The notes beneath the pieces were generated by a model. It saw only the letters and a program-made list of their open reading frames with translations, had not been told where the DNA came from and made no database searches. Position numbers and translations under genes: made by a program. Below are positions 1 through 12,547 of a stretch of DNA of 64,000 nt, piece after piece; the first letter of the stretch is position 1; the number at the start of each line of letters is the position of its first letter. The DNA comes from Parasitella parasitica (Eukaryota > Mucoromycota > Mucoromycetes > Mucorales > Mucoraceae), in assembly GCA_025201805.1 (NCBI GenBank), contig MU619237.1, forward strand, positions 514,810-578,809, given 5' to 3'.

Positions 1-29
<29 letters not shown>
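1..29. repeat. Poly-A tract at the window edge
   Basis: The window opens with 29 consecutive A residues. Similar tracts occur at 14560-14608 and directly after the N gap at 17733-17771, so this may be the edge of a contig or a collapsed homopolymer. Its biological meaning is unclear. Confidence 0.9.
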
Positions 30-31
<2 letters not shown>

Positions 32-135
32 AAGAATACAGTAGTAGTAAGAGAAGTGTTCCAAACAAAACAAAAAAAAATTAACCTTCCTTTATATCCA
101 TCTCCCACAATAATATTCTTTCCCAGCAACAACGT

Positions 136-423
136 TTGTTTGATGTTCCGAATTTATCAATGAAACAAATAAATATTTTGCTTCCTTATAAATGTTCAAT
201 TGACAGAGGCAGGGTTTATAGTTACCTATATAACATTCGAAGGTTACGCTTGAATAACAAATTCTTGGGCTACGCTATCAGTTTTCGGCTGTTTCTTCAA
301 AATGTACAAAAGAAAACTCCAGATTTTACTGACAGCTTGTCACTGTTCAGGGCAATTGATGTGTACATCTCCTTTTTAAAGTTGAAGTATTTGATTAGCG
401 ATAATCCTGTAGAAAAAAGCTAA
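136..423 (+). CDS. Doubtful short ORF, hypothetical
   Basis: An open frame of 95 codons with no ATG at its start: the frame opens at TTG, and the first ATG is eight codons in. The product is basic and aromatic-rich (many Leu, Tyr, Phe, Arg, Lys) with no motif I recognise. No intron signals or neighbouring exons extend it. It lies next to transposon debris, so it may be a remnant or chance. I see nothing that fixes a function. Confidence 0.15.
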   Translation: MFDVPNLSMKQINILLPYKCSIDRGRVYSYLYNIRRLRLNNKFLGYAISFRLFLQNVQKKTPDFTDSLSLFRAIDVYISFLKLKYLISDNPVEKS

Positions 424-639
424 CCCACCACTTGATTTGAGCAACGCGCATTTTAGCTGTTCTCGCAGTGTTTCTCTGTACGGTTTAATATTTTTTGAAT
501 TGAGAAAATTTACACTTGGTCTTCAACAATTTAAATACAATAATAAAACATAATAAAGCATTGTACCGTACATGGCTTCTAAAAATTGCCTATTATAAGA
601 TTCTGTATTAGAATTATTATCTTTATATTTTCCACCTGT

Positions 640-1150
640 ATCAATGACTGCCTGACATTTTGACATCCTCGACGCCAGGGTGGTCATCACTCTTGATCAA
701 TGCACCTCCATCCTTCTTGTAAGATTACCATAGTTGCTTGAAATTATTTTTTTGATGTCTTCTTTTCTTGACACACGTTTATATGCACCAAGAAATACTC
801 AATTGGGTTCAGATCTGGACTCTGAGCTGGCAAATATTCAAAAGTCTTGATAATATATCTCTTTTATACAAACCACTTGGAATATCCGCTGATATTTATA
901 TGGAAGCACCGTTTTGTTGAAAGATTAAGCCATTATGGCCTTCCGCAAATTACTGATTCTTCATGTCATAGTAAGAAATGGTTGGCCAAAACAACCACGT
1001 AAGTGTCCTACTGTAATTTGCGTTGCCCTCTACAACCACAACAGGTCATAAACCTTTCCTCGAGCCAGTACTGAGTTAGTACATAACTTGACAGTTGTTT
1101 TAATCAGCTTTCTCTGTTAATATCTCTCATCTTCTTTTCTTAGTTTTCAA
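640..1150 (-). pseudogene. Tc1/mariner-family transposase relic
   Basis: On the minus strand, pieces of a Tc1/IS630-type DDE transposase can be read. The clearest is LPAQSPDLNPIEYFLVHI around 788-840, which holds the family's hallmark SPDLNPIE motif before the last catalytic acidic residue. Just upstream (about 905-930) FQQNGAS corresponds to the usual FQQDNAP block, with the expected Asp missing. Downstream (about 650-710) remnants match the C-terminal region that ends these proteins. The pieces sit in different frames with stops between them, so the enzyme is dead. No terminal inverted repeats were found. Family assignment is firm from the motif; the boundaries are approximate. Confidence 0.8.
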
Positions 1151-1329
1151 TCGCTGTTATCGTTAAAGATACTGAGGGAAGCAATGCAACGATAAAGGTT
1201 TTAGTGATTTAGGATCTGGGAGATAGGATAGCATCGATCCCAAATGCCATGTCATGTTCAGTTTCATATTGATGATGTATTACTCTATAGAATGAATCTA
1301 TATTATATTGGTATCCGGCTCTAAAACTG

Positions 1330-1700
1330 ATAAATCACTTGCAGCAGAAGTTATGAGCAGATTTGTGATATTTTCGCACATGACTTTTGATAGAGACATC
1401 GCCTAGTGGAAACCAAGTTATGCTCAGATAGCGATGATTATACCTGTTCGTATGGCGCATAAGGTAGGCTTTGTTTTGCTTTTTACCATAGCTTATTAGC
1501 GATTATCTACTAAAATTTGTGGTTTCTGCTGATAACTTTCTAGACTTCAATAAAAATATCGATACAAATGCTTTCGCCAGATAGCGATAAGTCAGTGCTA
1601 AGTTTTCCAGGTTAGATCGCGGTTCTACGCAGAGGTTATGACCAAATATCTGATATATTGGATGATATTTCAATTATTATCAGAAATAGTAGAACTATGG
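1330..1700 (+). repeat. Dispersed element, copy 1
   Basis: This stretch shares blocks with 4905-5000, 32300-32490 and (inverted) 33000-33280. One block is a (c/t)agtggaaacc motif followed by tatgctcagatagcgatgat (about 1400-1440). Another ends in agttatgaccaaatatctga (about 1635-1655) and recurs exactly near 32440. The copies are diverged but collinear in places, as expected of an old transposable or satellite-like family. No coding frame is conserved across all copies, so I read it as a non-coding element. Boundaries are estimates. Confidence 0.55.
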
Positions 1701-1959
1701 ATGTAATCAACAAATTGATGTGATGGATTGTTTGGCCGACTCTATGCGTTTGTGTCCACTCAGAATGTAAGGCGTTTTTGCAAGGCCATTTGGAGTATGA
1801 AAAGGTGCTTTTAAGGCCTAATAATTTATATTGTTTGATGCAGAATTCAGCAAACATAGACAATGTTATACTTAATAGGCCATAAAAATTTGGGATGTGT
1901 GCAAGTTGTAATGGCAACATATTCCTGAGCTTGAATTTGCTACAGCGAATATAGGCCTT

Positions 1960-3700
1960 TATCATTGAAGCACCTATTTCAACTGAGGAGCAAAACATGA
2001 ACTCCATAAGCAATCTGGTTATATCTCAATATGAATAAATAGTCAAGATGCTTTAATATATGGCTTCAAAAGCTATTTTCATGTAGCCTTATGTTTGGTT
2101 AAAATAATTGCCACCTAATCATGGCCATCACCTTTTTCCTCGCTTCAAGGCCCATAATGCAATCTCTGATACCTCTACAAACTATTAAGCGATAGAGACA
2201 CAATCTTCAGCCAAAATCTTCTTTTTTTGCACCATTCTGCAGCATATCCAAGTTTCATGCATCTCTGATCATTTTTCAGATTTTGCTATGTTTGGACCCT
2301 AAACCTTATATTCGATTTTCAATTTTCAACTTTGGGTCAACCTTCAGGGTCATTTTTAGGTACGGATTAGGGGTCCAAACCAAGTATACATTCAAGTACT
2401 AGTATGATAACTGTACCTCACTAAGACCTCCGATTCTCGATATCTATATTTGCTGTCAAGATATTCCCAAAACCAAATTTTGCAGATTTTGCAGATTTTG
2501 CAGCATATGGTCCTATAACAAGGATCAAATTTTTCTACTAAATCAAGTTCAAGTTTTTAAGCAAAGTAATAAAGCAAACGTTGGTGCATCTACTGGTAGT
2601 AAGAATATCGTATTGTAGCATGAATTCGACAAGCTTGAGCCAATTTTGTCTTTTTAGGTTAAACTTTGTCCGCCTGTTTCTCAACAAACTACTATAACAC
2701 TTTGGCTTGAGTGATTATTAAAATCTTTTTGAAACCTGATTCTCTACTAGATGTATTATTTTTAGATAGATATATCGAAAAAAATCTTTTTTCATATGTT
2801 TTTAGCAGAGGCTTGATTTATTTTTATAACTTTCAGAGCAATAAATGGTACTCAAATAAACATGATATAGCAATAAAAACATAGATCTACAAAATAGCTA
2901 CCGAACGGTTATTATTTGGTTAAGAAATACCAATTTTTGAGCAAGATAATGGCAAAAAACAGTGTGGTTTTTTACTCTTTTGAATGGTTCCATTTTGGCC
3001 CTATAAGCGTAGGGCTGGAAATTCGTCGATTGATTTGGTCGAGACAAGATTTTAATTTTTAGCAGAAATAATAAAGCTACAGTCATGAAAAAAATATTAA
3101 AATGTAGGTATTGACATGATGGTTTATTTGGTTAATTTCATAGAGCTAAATGTGCTCAAAATATGCTTGATTGTACTCAAAAACTATCAAAAATGGCGTT
3201 TTTTGAATATTTGAAAATTGGTAATAAGAAAAGTTGTTCCTATAGTCTTTTAATCTATATGGTTAGATACAGAATTTATTTTTTGTTATAAAATACTTAG
3301 TTCGTATATCCAATATACCTATTAACTTTATGAGATATCTAGCAAATGAACTATGCAAAAAAGTACGAATCTGGTTTGGGTCAAATGGGAACATAGTGCT
3401 GAGATTCAATTTACAGCCTTTTTTTTGGCTGTAAATGAGGGCACCACCTATTTTCATTTCAAGAGCAAAGCATGATTTTACTATGTAACTTGGGTATGTC
3501 TTGATATGAATCGATAGCTGAGATACTGAATAATACAGACTCAAAACCCATTTTTATATACCTTGATTTTTGGATAAACTAATTACCACCAAATCTGAAA
3601 TATTACCTCTTTCCCCGCTTAAAGGCTTAATTTTGCAATCTCTGATGTCTTTACAAACTAATAAGCAATAGAAATACAACTAAGGGTTATTTCAATATGA
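1960..3700 (-). repeat. Left arm of a long inverted repeat
   Basis: This arm is the reverse complement of 18860-20560. In the core (about 2260-3566 against 18985-20291) the copies are nearly identical, with only scattered single-base differences. Positions pair as x with 22551-x. Similarity falls in the outer few hundred bases. Two short ORFs inside (2898-3086 and 3263-3544) are exactly conserved in the other arm, but that follows from the overall identity and does not prove coding. A diverged second unit lies at about 1640-2240: the motif cagagattgca and its context occur at about 2160-2200 and again at about 3635-3680. The arm therefore looks like two tandem units about 1.47 kb apart. Confidence 0.85.
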
Positions 3701-3828
3701 ATAACAATTATTTCAAAAGTATTTTAAACAAAGAGACTGCAAGCGATTATATCACGGAGAACGCAGGGTCTTTATTAATGATTGAAAAGGGAAGCCAGGA
3801 TTGCTATGGTCCCGGTTTCTAAAAGTCT

Positions 3829-4878
3829 TCAGTGCTGGTTCAATGCTTCAGAACTCATCTTGGCAGCAGGACGACCAATACCACCTATTTCCACAGCCTT
3901 TTCAAAGTTGGCGGGGATAGGAAAAGCGGCAGTTGGCAACGTGGCTCGGAGAGAAGGGAGCAAAAAGTCGTTTACAAAATGCTTGTGGTCATCCTGTCGT
4001 ACGATTTTTTTATCAAACCCTTTAAGACCTTTAGTCTTATACAGATCCATAAGCTTTGGGAAAAAATATTTATCTACAAAGAATAAACAAACTATTAGCA
4101 AAGAGCGGCAAAAAATATAAATGACAAGAGAACTTACACTGCAGTCGTAGACTCTGGCAATATTGAGGTTAGGACACATAAATAAGTCAAAACCTGCACC
4201 ACGGTTATAGGGGGGGGGGGGAGCTTGTCGATGACACCGGTTTTATATTTGATGTTATAGTCAAAGTTGGGTCTGACAATGACATCAAAATGTGAGTCTT
4301 GCTTGAGTTGCACTTGTTGTTCGCAAAGGAGAAAATACGAATCAATATCAAAAATTATTTCTGGGATGTTGTCAACGGAAGTAGGTAGACAAATACTTGA
4401 CTCAATGCCCAAATCCATTTTGTTTTCCCGGACAAAAGTGTTAATGCGATCGTTTGTGGCAGAGAGTGGTGCACGTTGTCGTAAAGATTCAAACAAATTC
4501 ACCAGAGAGAAAGAGAGGAATTAAAGTTTTAAAAGAGTCGCTGAATGACACTGATTTATGTAATCCAGGTCATTTTGAGGCACCCGAAAAAACATAAGGC
4601 CCAGTAGAGCCAACTGTGTCAAAATAGTCTCTGCCCTTGTAAGTATCCACGCGAGAAGGACCATCCGTTTGATTGTCAATAGTGCTAAACTTTACCAATG
4701 TAGGCTTGAGAAAAACATGTATTGCTATCTTTTGCTTCAAAGAAGACCCTTTGCCTTTTGATGACTGAGGTACAGCAGGAGAAATAGTAGCAGACGAGGA
4801 AGACAAACCAGTAGATGGAGAACGAGAACGAGAAACTCCAGGTTTAGCAGCATCAGAGTAGGAAGCGGATGAAAACAT
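3829..4878 (-). pseudogene. Frameshifted unknown gene
   Basis: Three open segments read in order on the minus strand: a Ser/Pro-rich N-terminal part from ATG at 4878 to about 4573, a middle part at about 4515-4205, and a C-terminal part ending at 3829. A good intron (gtaagttctc to ttctttgtag, about 4134-4077) joins two C-terminal pieces, so this was once a spliced gene. The first and middle segments cannot be joined by GT-AG splicing, because the middle frame is closed by TAA with no AG after it. The middle and last segments change frame at a 10-G run (about 4211-4220). The run could also be a sequencing-length error. The C-terminal part is ordered and basic (FFPKLMDLYKTKGLKGFDKK). I do not recognise the family. 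A dispersed-element copy abuts its 5' end, so it may belong to a mobile element. Confidence 0.5.
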
Positions 4879-4899
4879 GATTGTTAATAGTTGAAATAA

Positions 4900-5060
4900 C
4901 TTTTGATAGATACGTCGCCCAGTGGAAACCAGCAAGTTACGCTCATATAGCAATGACCACGCTTGTTTTCATGAGGCATATAACGGGTTTGACTTTGTTC
5001 TATCCAGATCAATGCTTATTTCAAAAGAACTGGTATACAACGATTCCAATTCTTATAAAT
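4900..5060 (+). repeat. Dispersed element, copy 2
   Basis: The block gatagatacgtcgcccagtg followed by gaaacc and gctcatatagcaatgac matches copy 1 (1390-1440) and the inverted copy at 33180-33270. The short peptide SYAHIAM can be read from this copy and from the inverted copy, but I treat this as shared DNA and not as a gene. Confidence 0.5.
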
Positions 5061-5139
5061 GCCAAGATGTTTTCTCGATAAAATCGCAGAACACTTTAGA
5101 ATGAAAGAACACAAGCTTCAGCTTTTAAATTTTTATTGT

Positions 5140-5995
5140 CGCAAATTTTTAGAACCTCGGTCGGATAGTATTACTCTGACTTGCAGGCTCAGGGCATTAC
5201 TCGCTATATCTCAATAGCTCGACATCACCAATGTGAATGTAATTTAAGAAACTAGCATCATACTTTTTCTCCTCTCTGACTTTTGCTTGCAAACGTTAAT
5301 ATACCCAGAGAAGCGGCACCGCATTTTTACTTTGCTTTCAAGCTTGCAAGTTGGGGGCTGGCGTCAGTGATGACAGTAACGATGGTGATGATGGCCCTGC
5401 TTCTGTTGCCGCTGCTAAACTTGGATTTTTTACACAACATCTCGATTTTGAGACGACTTGATGTCTGGTTACTATAATTACCCAAGAAGTTGATGCCATT
5501 TTGAGTGATACTTTTTGTCCCTGAGGCAGCAAGCTCAACAAACAAATATTCAACGCGAAAAACAATTTGCGTATGCTGCTAGAAACGCCCTCTCAAAAAT
5601 CCTTTTTCACATTATCACCTTAAAGGTTATAAGAGGACAATCATTCAGTGATGATGTCCTTGTTGTTGCTGTTATAACTGACGCATCCAATTATAGTAGT
5701 GCCTCTTGTTAGATTTTTTCGAGATATTGTAATGGGCAAAATTTACCGGGCAACGCTAAATCTATTTTTTCACGGAATGGAACGTATGAGGGACCTTGAC
5801 CATATAATGAAGCTATATCTGTTGACTATTAAGCTATCAAAAAACGTGTAGTTTCTGTGCGGAAACGAAACGTTTGGTATGTGCAACCAATTAAAAGAAA
5901 ACGTAAAGAAAAGGATACTTCCGTGAATGCTGCATGGTTGTTTTTGGGTAAAGAACGTCGTGTTCATGGAGAATTGCGCACACTTTTACTACCAT
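5140..5995 (+). other. Degenerate coding-like stretch, unrecognised
   Basis: Short open pieces in shifting frames look coding in composition. Examples are an Asp/Gly/Ala-rich piece near 5345-5450 and a strongly basic piece near 5850-5990 (VRKRNVWYVQPIKRKRK) that ends at TGA about 5994. Stops and frame changes separate them and no splice pattern repairs the whole. It could be the other half of the pseudogene next to it or an unrelated dead element. No family recognised. Confidence 0.3.
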
Positions 5996-6232
5996 GACAA
6001 TTATGAATGCAAGTGTGCCGCTCTAATTATTAGTAAGTGTAATTGAGCGTCTGCATGCTTATTAATATGTTATTGTGTTCATGTCAATCTCGATTATATG
6101 TTTATTTTACATAATAATGACAAAGCTGTTATGCAACTATCAGACCTCATACATATATAGATCACGGTGAACTTGTATATATAATTGGGTAAGTATAGAG
6201 CATTATTCTTGTCTAAACCATATAGTGGGCGA

Positions 6233-7379
6233 TTAGAAGATGTAAGATTGATATGAACGATGGTTAATGTTTTCTCTATCAATGAGCGATTGCCTGAAAG
6301 ATTCAATTGCCATTAAATCCTGTATACTCATATCCTCCAATCTGATGGTAGACAGATATCTGTCTAGTGATGTAGTATTGCTGTTTCTCGATGACTGAAA
6401 CGGAAAGTGGAACGAGCTAGTATGCATGTTACTTTCATTACTCATAACCGAGGGCTTTAATCTCACATGATCTAAAGGTGTATTGTAAGCGGATTAACGA
6501 ACGGTGTTGCATTTTAGAGATATATATACAAACCTATGAGCACAACGTTTGGGTGATCGACCTCGATGCTTTTGCGCTTAGATTCTTGATGTTTTGATAT
6601 TCCAGACGTAGTTGATCTCATTTTATAACCCTGTGACATGATGTAAATAATACTAAACCCATCACAAATAGATTCTTTGTAAACATTTTACCTTTTCGAG
6701 ATTAATTGTTGCTGGAGAAGAGGATGGAGGGCAGTAATAAATAATACCAAAGTTTTCAGTCATGCAGTATGGACATACAATATCAGCGCCTGTAGCTGAG
6801 GTAGACGTATCAGCAGGCCTTTTCTTGATCTGCACAAAACATTCAGTACAGATAGGTTGGTCACAACAGCGAGCAAAATTAATATTGGCAGGATAATACT
6901 ATATATACACATTCGTTAAAATTTTTTGTTGTTGTGCTTGTGCGTTTTATCATTATGTATACCAAGAAACAGATTGGACATTCTATAGAGTCATTGTATA
7001 GAATTGAATACAGCCTTTTTTCGTTTTTATATAGATACATTTTATAGTCGTAATCATTGCTTTTTATCGTTCTATGCAAGCTTCTCCGTTTTTTTGTTGG
7101 GATCGCATGAAGTTTCTCCGTGCTGGTAATGTAGTCTTGAGTCAACGGGTCAGATAGACCTACGAGTTCATACACATGTCAGCATAATTTACGATTGAAA
7201 TGCAATAGGCACTTACCCTTATAGAATGGCGATAGTTTTTTTGACAATATTAAATCTCGTACTACTTTCAAATCATACTCGTCATTTTTCTTTTCATATA
7301 GACCAAGTGGTATCAATGACCCAAAATCAATCATTTGCAAGTTGTTTTTTTTTAAAAATTTAGATGAATTTGCTCCCAT
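6233..7379 (-). CDS. SIP5: Sip5-type zinc-finger protein
   Basis: A five-exon model (7217-7379, 6963-7159, 6692-6898, 6534-6630, 6233-6471) gives 300 residues with phase kept at every GT-AG junction. Residues 16-55 carry the family's N-terminal signature: DFGSL.P.GLY followed by KVVRDLILSKKLSPFYKGLS. Residues about 110-145 hold the zinc-binding core, IECPICFLYYP then RCCDQPICTECFVQIK, and a further CPYC follows. This C2-type arrangement is typical of fungal Sip5 proteins, related to RING fingers. The rest is Ser/Asn-rich and probably disordered. Yeast Sip5 interacts with the Snf1 kinase and Reg1/Glc7; whether that holds here is inference. The protein is shorter than yeast Sip5. The start ATG at 7379 opens MGANSSK, a possible N-myristoylation context. 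Confidence 0.8.
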
Positions 7380-9149
7380 TGTGCATAAGAAAAATTGTTA
7401 TAGCCAAAAGGAAAGAAAATAGAAGAAAGAAACGGGAAAAAGATAAATAAATAAACATACATACAGAACTTATGCTTATCAAACCTTAAGGTATCATGTG
7501 CTCAGCAATTATGCTCACCATAAATCAAGAAAGTTTTGCACTGTTAAAGTTTTGCAATGCGCCTAGAACCGCCGTTTTGGGAGCTTAAAATTCATGATAT
7601 GTTTGCCAGTTTTAATATGAAACAATGTGTGTGTGTCCACCTTGGGATTATCTGTAGTATTGTTTTATCGCATAATCAATTCGTTTCGATAGTAACCTTG
7701 CTTTCAATTGCACATTTTTTGACAATTTTCATCTTGGGCCTTTATTCATGTGCATCACTACTTTATGTTTTTGTTGTCTATGATGACTACAATTAATAAT
7801 GGCTTATTTTTCATGTTTAATAAACACTCAATTATGTAATTGAACCTGATCTATATAATACGACTTGCTCCTTTGTGGCTGAAAACCCCTTAAAAACATA
7901 TCCTCTCATGTTCAAAGAGACGGAAAATTCTCGCATGATGGGTATTTGGTGCTGTTGACCTCTTCTTGATAAAACAGGGTTAGAATAAAGGTTGGAGCCC
8001 TTGCCTGATGTATTTTGTTAAAATACTTCTAATGTTTGCAACAGCATTAATATTTCTATTCTGGTACTACTTTGAATAGATAGAACACACTACACCAGTA
8101 GAACGAGTATGGCTTCTGAGTTTCTCTTCGATTTTGTGCCTCAAAATCGAGTGCAATTCTCTCATAGAGTATACTTACTAGAGATATTGTAATATTGAGT
8201 GATCAGTTGCTGCATAACAATGATTTGTGAGAAAATTCGAGTGACAGATCAATTCAATAGATTGTTTTTACAGCATTGCTATTTTTATTTGCTGTTATTG
8301 CGTACATCTGCTGAACAGTGTAATCGTTGTATTGGACCTTGTGTCCTAGGAAATTCAGTTGCTTATTGTTTGGACTTGACAGATTTTTTATGCGGCTGTG
8401 GTATCTTCCGAGTCTGTATTTATATTCTGCAATGACGTTGCTTTATCATTGTACTTTGTGTGGTTTGTAAGGGAATCTCAATAAAAGGGGAATTTTCTAC
8501 TTGTGATTGGATTCTTGATGTTATGTTTCGAGAACGAGAAGAGGGCTCTTGTGGAAGCTGTGCATCAGAAGAAGCAGAGTATTTCTATCTTGATGACAGT
8601 AGGTAACACAGTCAAAACTCTGTGTAATTTATGAATTAACATTTCCTGGCATGTATAAATATATAAGATATCTATAGATAAATTTTATTATACGGTTTAT
8701 TTTCCAGAGTCAGAGAAATGGGTTGGTTTATACATCTATTGGAGTACAACGAAACTTATGGGGGGGGGGCTATGATTACTCTGCTTGTAATCTAGCTTTT
8801 ACGATTTACTGAATTATGCTCTTTCTCCCAATTACAGATATTTGAATATCTATTGTTCAACAGGTAATTACAGCAAAAGTATTGCCTTTTAAAAAACACT
8901 CATCAACAAAGCTAACAGTTAAAAACAGCTACCAATCTCAAAACATACTTTCTAATGTTTGACCTCAAACAGTAACTGTCCAACGAAGATGGTTGTTCGC
9001 ATTGGAACGTCACGAATCCAAGTTTTGATATTTATAATACCACCTAAGGGTTAACTCTGTAAATCTCGTTCCTTAAAACACAATCTTATATCCAACCGCC
9101 TTTATACATTCCTTTTTTCTTATCGCCTCGTTTTCTGGAAACTCTAATT
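7380..9149. other. Intergenic region, no supported gene
   Basis: Contains the upstream regions of the divergent SIP5 and CDC11 genes. Short ORFs at 7557-7796 and 8199-8435 are rich in Cys, Leu, Phe and Ile, have no introns or motifs and look like chance. A 9-G run lies at 8761-8769. A short coding-like piece near 8690-8770 could not be extended. Confidence 0.6.
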
Positions 9150-12062
9150 ATGGAAGAAGAATGGGATATCATTGACTCTCTCAACTTGTCTGAAATGGAG
9201 AAGCCTCGCGGAAGTCGGCCAACATTAGATTTCAATCGTTTTGATTCCATGCCCGATTTTAACATTGAGGATGAAGAGGAAAAAGAAGCAGGGATAGTAG
9301 CAGAAGCAGCAACAGAAGAAGAATCAGAAGTAGAAGAAGAATCAGAAGTAGAAGAAGAATCAGAAGTAGAAGAAGAATCAGAAGTAGAAGAAGAAGCAGT
9401 CGAAGAAACAGGAGGAAAAGAAGTAATAGAAGAATCACCAGAAGAAGCTTTGTTTTCGCCAGAGCAAAAATTCGCAGATCAACTGTGCGAAAGTCCAACA
9501 CATGAACAAGTAATTGACCTGGATGTAAAGAGTCAGGACTTTGAATTTACACTTGGTGATAGTAAGCTGATGATGAGCACCACTCCAGACGGTGACGAAA
9601 GCAACAATGAAAAGAACAAGCTGGTTCATTACAATCAAAACGATGAATCAATCAACACAACCGTTCCATTTCTTTCTTCTTTAAATAAAACAAATCTTTT
9701 AATAAAATCGCCTTGGACAAGAGAGTCTCAAGTCGATAAAAACACAATCTGGAAAAACTCAACCTCTGGTTCATCCGTGCCTTACATGTCAAATCAACCC
9801 CATCAAGACTTAGAAGAGAACGAGCAGCAAGAAGAAGCCAATCACAAAATCAAGCAAGGTAATGTCAAAACAGCATGACAGTATGCGCCACTATTGTACT
9901 AACCATCTGTTTGTGTTCGTAGCCTTGTTTCCTTTTGCATCCTCTTCCGGCCAATTCAAATTTATCCCTCCTGCAACTGATTCATCAAGCAGATTCGCTA
10001 CTAAGGAGCTAACAGATAAATTCAAGAACCTGCAGTCGGAATTAAGCGCTGACGACAATTTTGGTAAACCTTCATCGTCAAGACCTATCAAACAAATCAA
10101 AAAATCAGTCCAGCACAACGCCAAACCCATGTTGACGACCCATCAGCTGCCTTCATTTGCAACCTCACCAAAAGAGAGGCCAGCATTGACAACAGAAAGA
10201 ATTGTTATCGCTGATTTATCACCACAAACGCAGCAAGAAAATGAGCCCACCGCCGAACAAAGCGCACAGGCCCTTATTGATAAAGTGACAGGCTGCATGT
10301 CATTTGCAGATGACGGACACGACCATTTGGCAACATTTCTGTTTGAATTGCAGGCAGTGACATCCGCCCAGCAATGGAGCCAATTGACAAAGCTGAATCT
10401 AAGCAGACAAAGTTTGACCAGTTTGGAGGACTTGTCGAGTTGCTTTCCTAATCTTGAAACGCTCAAAGTGTAAACAAAAAAGTATAATTACATTGCATAT
10501 TTAATTGGATTTCTTATTATTTTTACATTTCAGGTCGCATAATGAATTAAGGACTTTATCTGGACTACCAGCCTCACTAATTTATTTATACGCCTCCCAC
10601 AACAAGTAAATTACCCTACTAATGGCCAACAATAGCACAGCGACTAATTAATACATTTAGATTGCTTGAGGTGGATATTTATCATTTGGATAAATTGCAG
10701 CATTTGGACGTGTCTCACAATCGCATCAATCAATTCGAAAGCATGATAGAATTGAAATCACTTCGCTCACTGAATGCAAATCACAACTCCATCACCTCTT
10801 GCAAAGCATTCCAGGACTTGAAGAGCCTGGTAACACTGTCTTTAAAAGCAAATTGCATCCGTCGTCTGGTGAATTTTGAAAGTGCTCATAGAGATAATCA
10901 GCTGGAATTCTTGGATGTCGCGTACAACAGAATCGAATGTTTGGATTCAATTGAATCCTTGGTTCATCTGAGAGAACTGAACGCAGGTAACGAAAAAAAA
11001 AAAAGTCGCTATTGCCGCAATGATAACATCAGCATGGAATTAACTCGTAGATAGACCATAATGAATTGAAATACATACAACTGAATCAACCCTTGGAGAG
11101 ATTGTGTAAATTACAATTAAGCTTCAATAGGTTAAAATCGTTCGACGCATCTCCCTTCCCAGACATCCGAATCTTGTATCTTGACGACAATCAAATCCAG
11201 CGAATTATTGGTGTTCAGTGCTTAGCAAGATTAGACTCATTCTCATTACGAGATCAAGGTGGCCACACAATGTAAGTTTTTGTGTGTTGTGCGTGTTTAA
11301 GAGTACACATTGTCTAATTCATTATAAAGAGACTTCAGGCTGCAGAGTTTGCGTGGTTCAAGGAAACTTTATCTCTCTGGAAGTTCCTTTTACAACCTGG
11401 ATCGTATGATTGATTTTTATTCGATGGAGTATCTGGAGCTTTGCTCGGCAGAGCTGGAAGTGTTGCCGTCTGATTTCGGAAAGCATATGCCAAATCTGTC
11501 CACACTCTATCTCAGTATGAATAGACTCACTGATATACGACCACTGCGCAAATTAAAGTACCTGAAACGGTTGGTCTTGATTGATAACAGATTAATAAGT
11601 ATCAACGAGGTTATAGGCGTCGTACAAAACCTCAAACATCTCTATTATTTAGATTTACGGTAAGCTGACTATAATGTTAAAGCATTCAACTTGACCTCTA
11701 AACAAATCATCTAAAAACCATTTAGACAAAACCCCATTAGCTCCAACATATACCCCTCTATTAATTCTGCCTTGCTTCAGCGAACCAAAGAGCATGACAA
11801 CATATCGCCTTACGTTTCAACCGCTCTTGACGAATCCTGGGCTATTCACGATGCGGAATTCCTTGAAACTATATCAGAACATTGGATGACGAGACGCCAA
11901 GTTTATCGCGCTTTATTCATGCAGAGCTGCCCGAAATTAATAGAGCTGGATCATATAGAGATTGATCTTAATGATCGCTCAGAAGGTGATATTGTCATTG
12001 GGAACTTTAAACGGTCTCAAGCTTCTAATAGTGGCAGCCATCATGGCTCACAGCATAGTTAA
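9150..12062 (+). CDS. CDC11: Cdc11/Nud1-like LRR scaffold of the spindle pole body
   Basis: Seven exons (9150-9858, 9923-10469, 10534-10605, 10661-10986, 11055-11271, 11339-11659, 11726-12062) give 842 residues with consistent phase. Residues about 1-380 are low-complexity and acidic, with four copies of an EESEVE unit near residue 55-80. Residues about 385-770 are leucine-rich repeats, e.g. LQHLDVSHNRI and LYYLDLRQNPIS. A C-terminal cap follows in which RRQVYRALFMQSCPKLIELD matches the end of the LRR domain in S. pombe Cdc11 and S. cerevisiae Nud1. Those proteins anchor septation/mitotic-exit signalling at the spindle pole body. The order of disordered N-terminus, LRR and capped C-terminus fits this family better than other LRR proteins. 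The role here is inferred from that similarity. Confidence 0.8.
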
Positions 12063-12547
12063 ATTTGTCATAGTTGTACATACATACCATATCATAGCAA
12101 AATCAAAGCTATACTATCCTTTTTTTTTTCTCATCCCCCCCCCTTCCTATTTTATAGTATAAGTAGTAATAATAGTATTTTAATTGATAATAAAATATAA
12201 AGATGCGTTAGCAAAATGTGCATGACTCTACTGAATGTGTGTATACATAGCACTATTGCTTCCTTGGATCAGCAATTGTATTCTAAGCATCACGCAAAGA
12301 AAGAGACTTAAAAGGAGGATCAGGGTGTCCCATAAATGTAAAGAAAAAACCAATCAAGTTGATGTACATGGTCAATTTCCATCTACGATGTTCAGCCAAT
12401 GTAATTAATGTGATTGTAGATAAGCAAAGGTGGGTCTTTTTTCACCAAATTTTGGGACGTACAATGGTAAAACGAAAAGGGGTAATTTATTATGATTTGA
12501 TATAGATTTCCAATTAAGATGTAATAACATAGTTTATATATATTCAT
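12063..12547. other. Convergent 3' intergenic region
   Basis: Lies between the 3' ends of CDC11 and the coiled-coil gene. It holds a T-run and C-run at 12119-12144 and AT-rich sequence suited to polyadenylation (aataaaatat near 12188). No gene seen. Confidence 0.6.

Noticed and set aside
2898-3544. ORFs duplicated exactly in both inverted-repeat arms
   Set aside because: Identity follows from the near-identical DNA; no motifs, and the diverged tandem unit does not keep them open.
7557-8435. Two hydrophobic ORFs
   Set aside because: Composition matches chance in AT-rich DNA; no motif or splice context.
9259-9501. Leu-rich minus-strand ORF, membrane-like
   Set aside because: Antisense of the Glu-rich repeat in CDC11.
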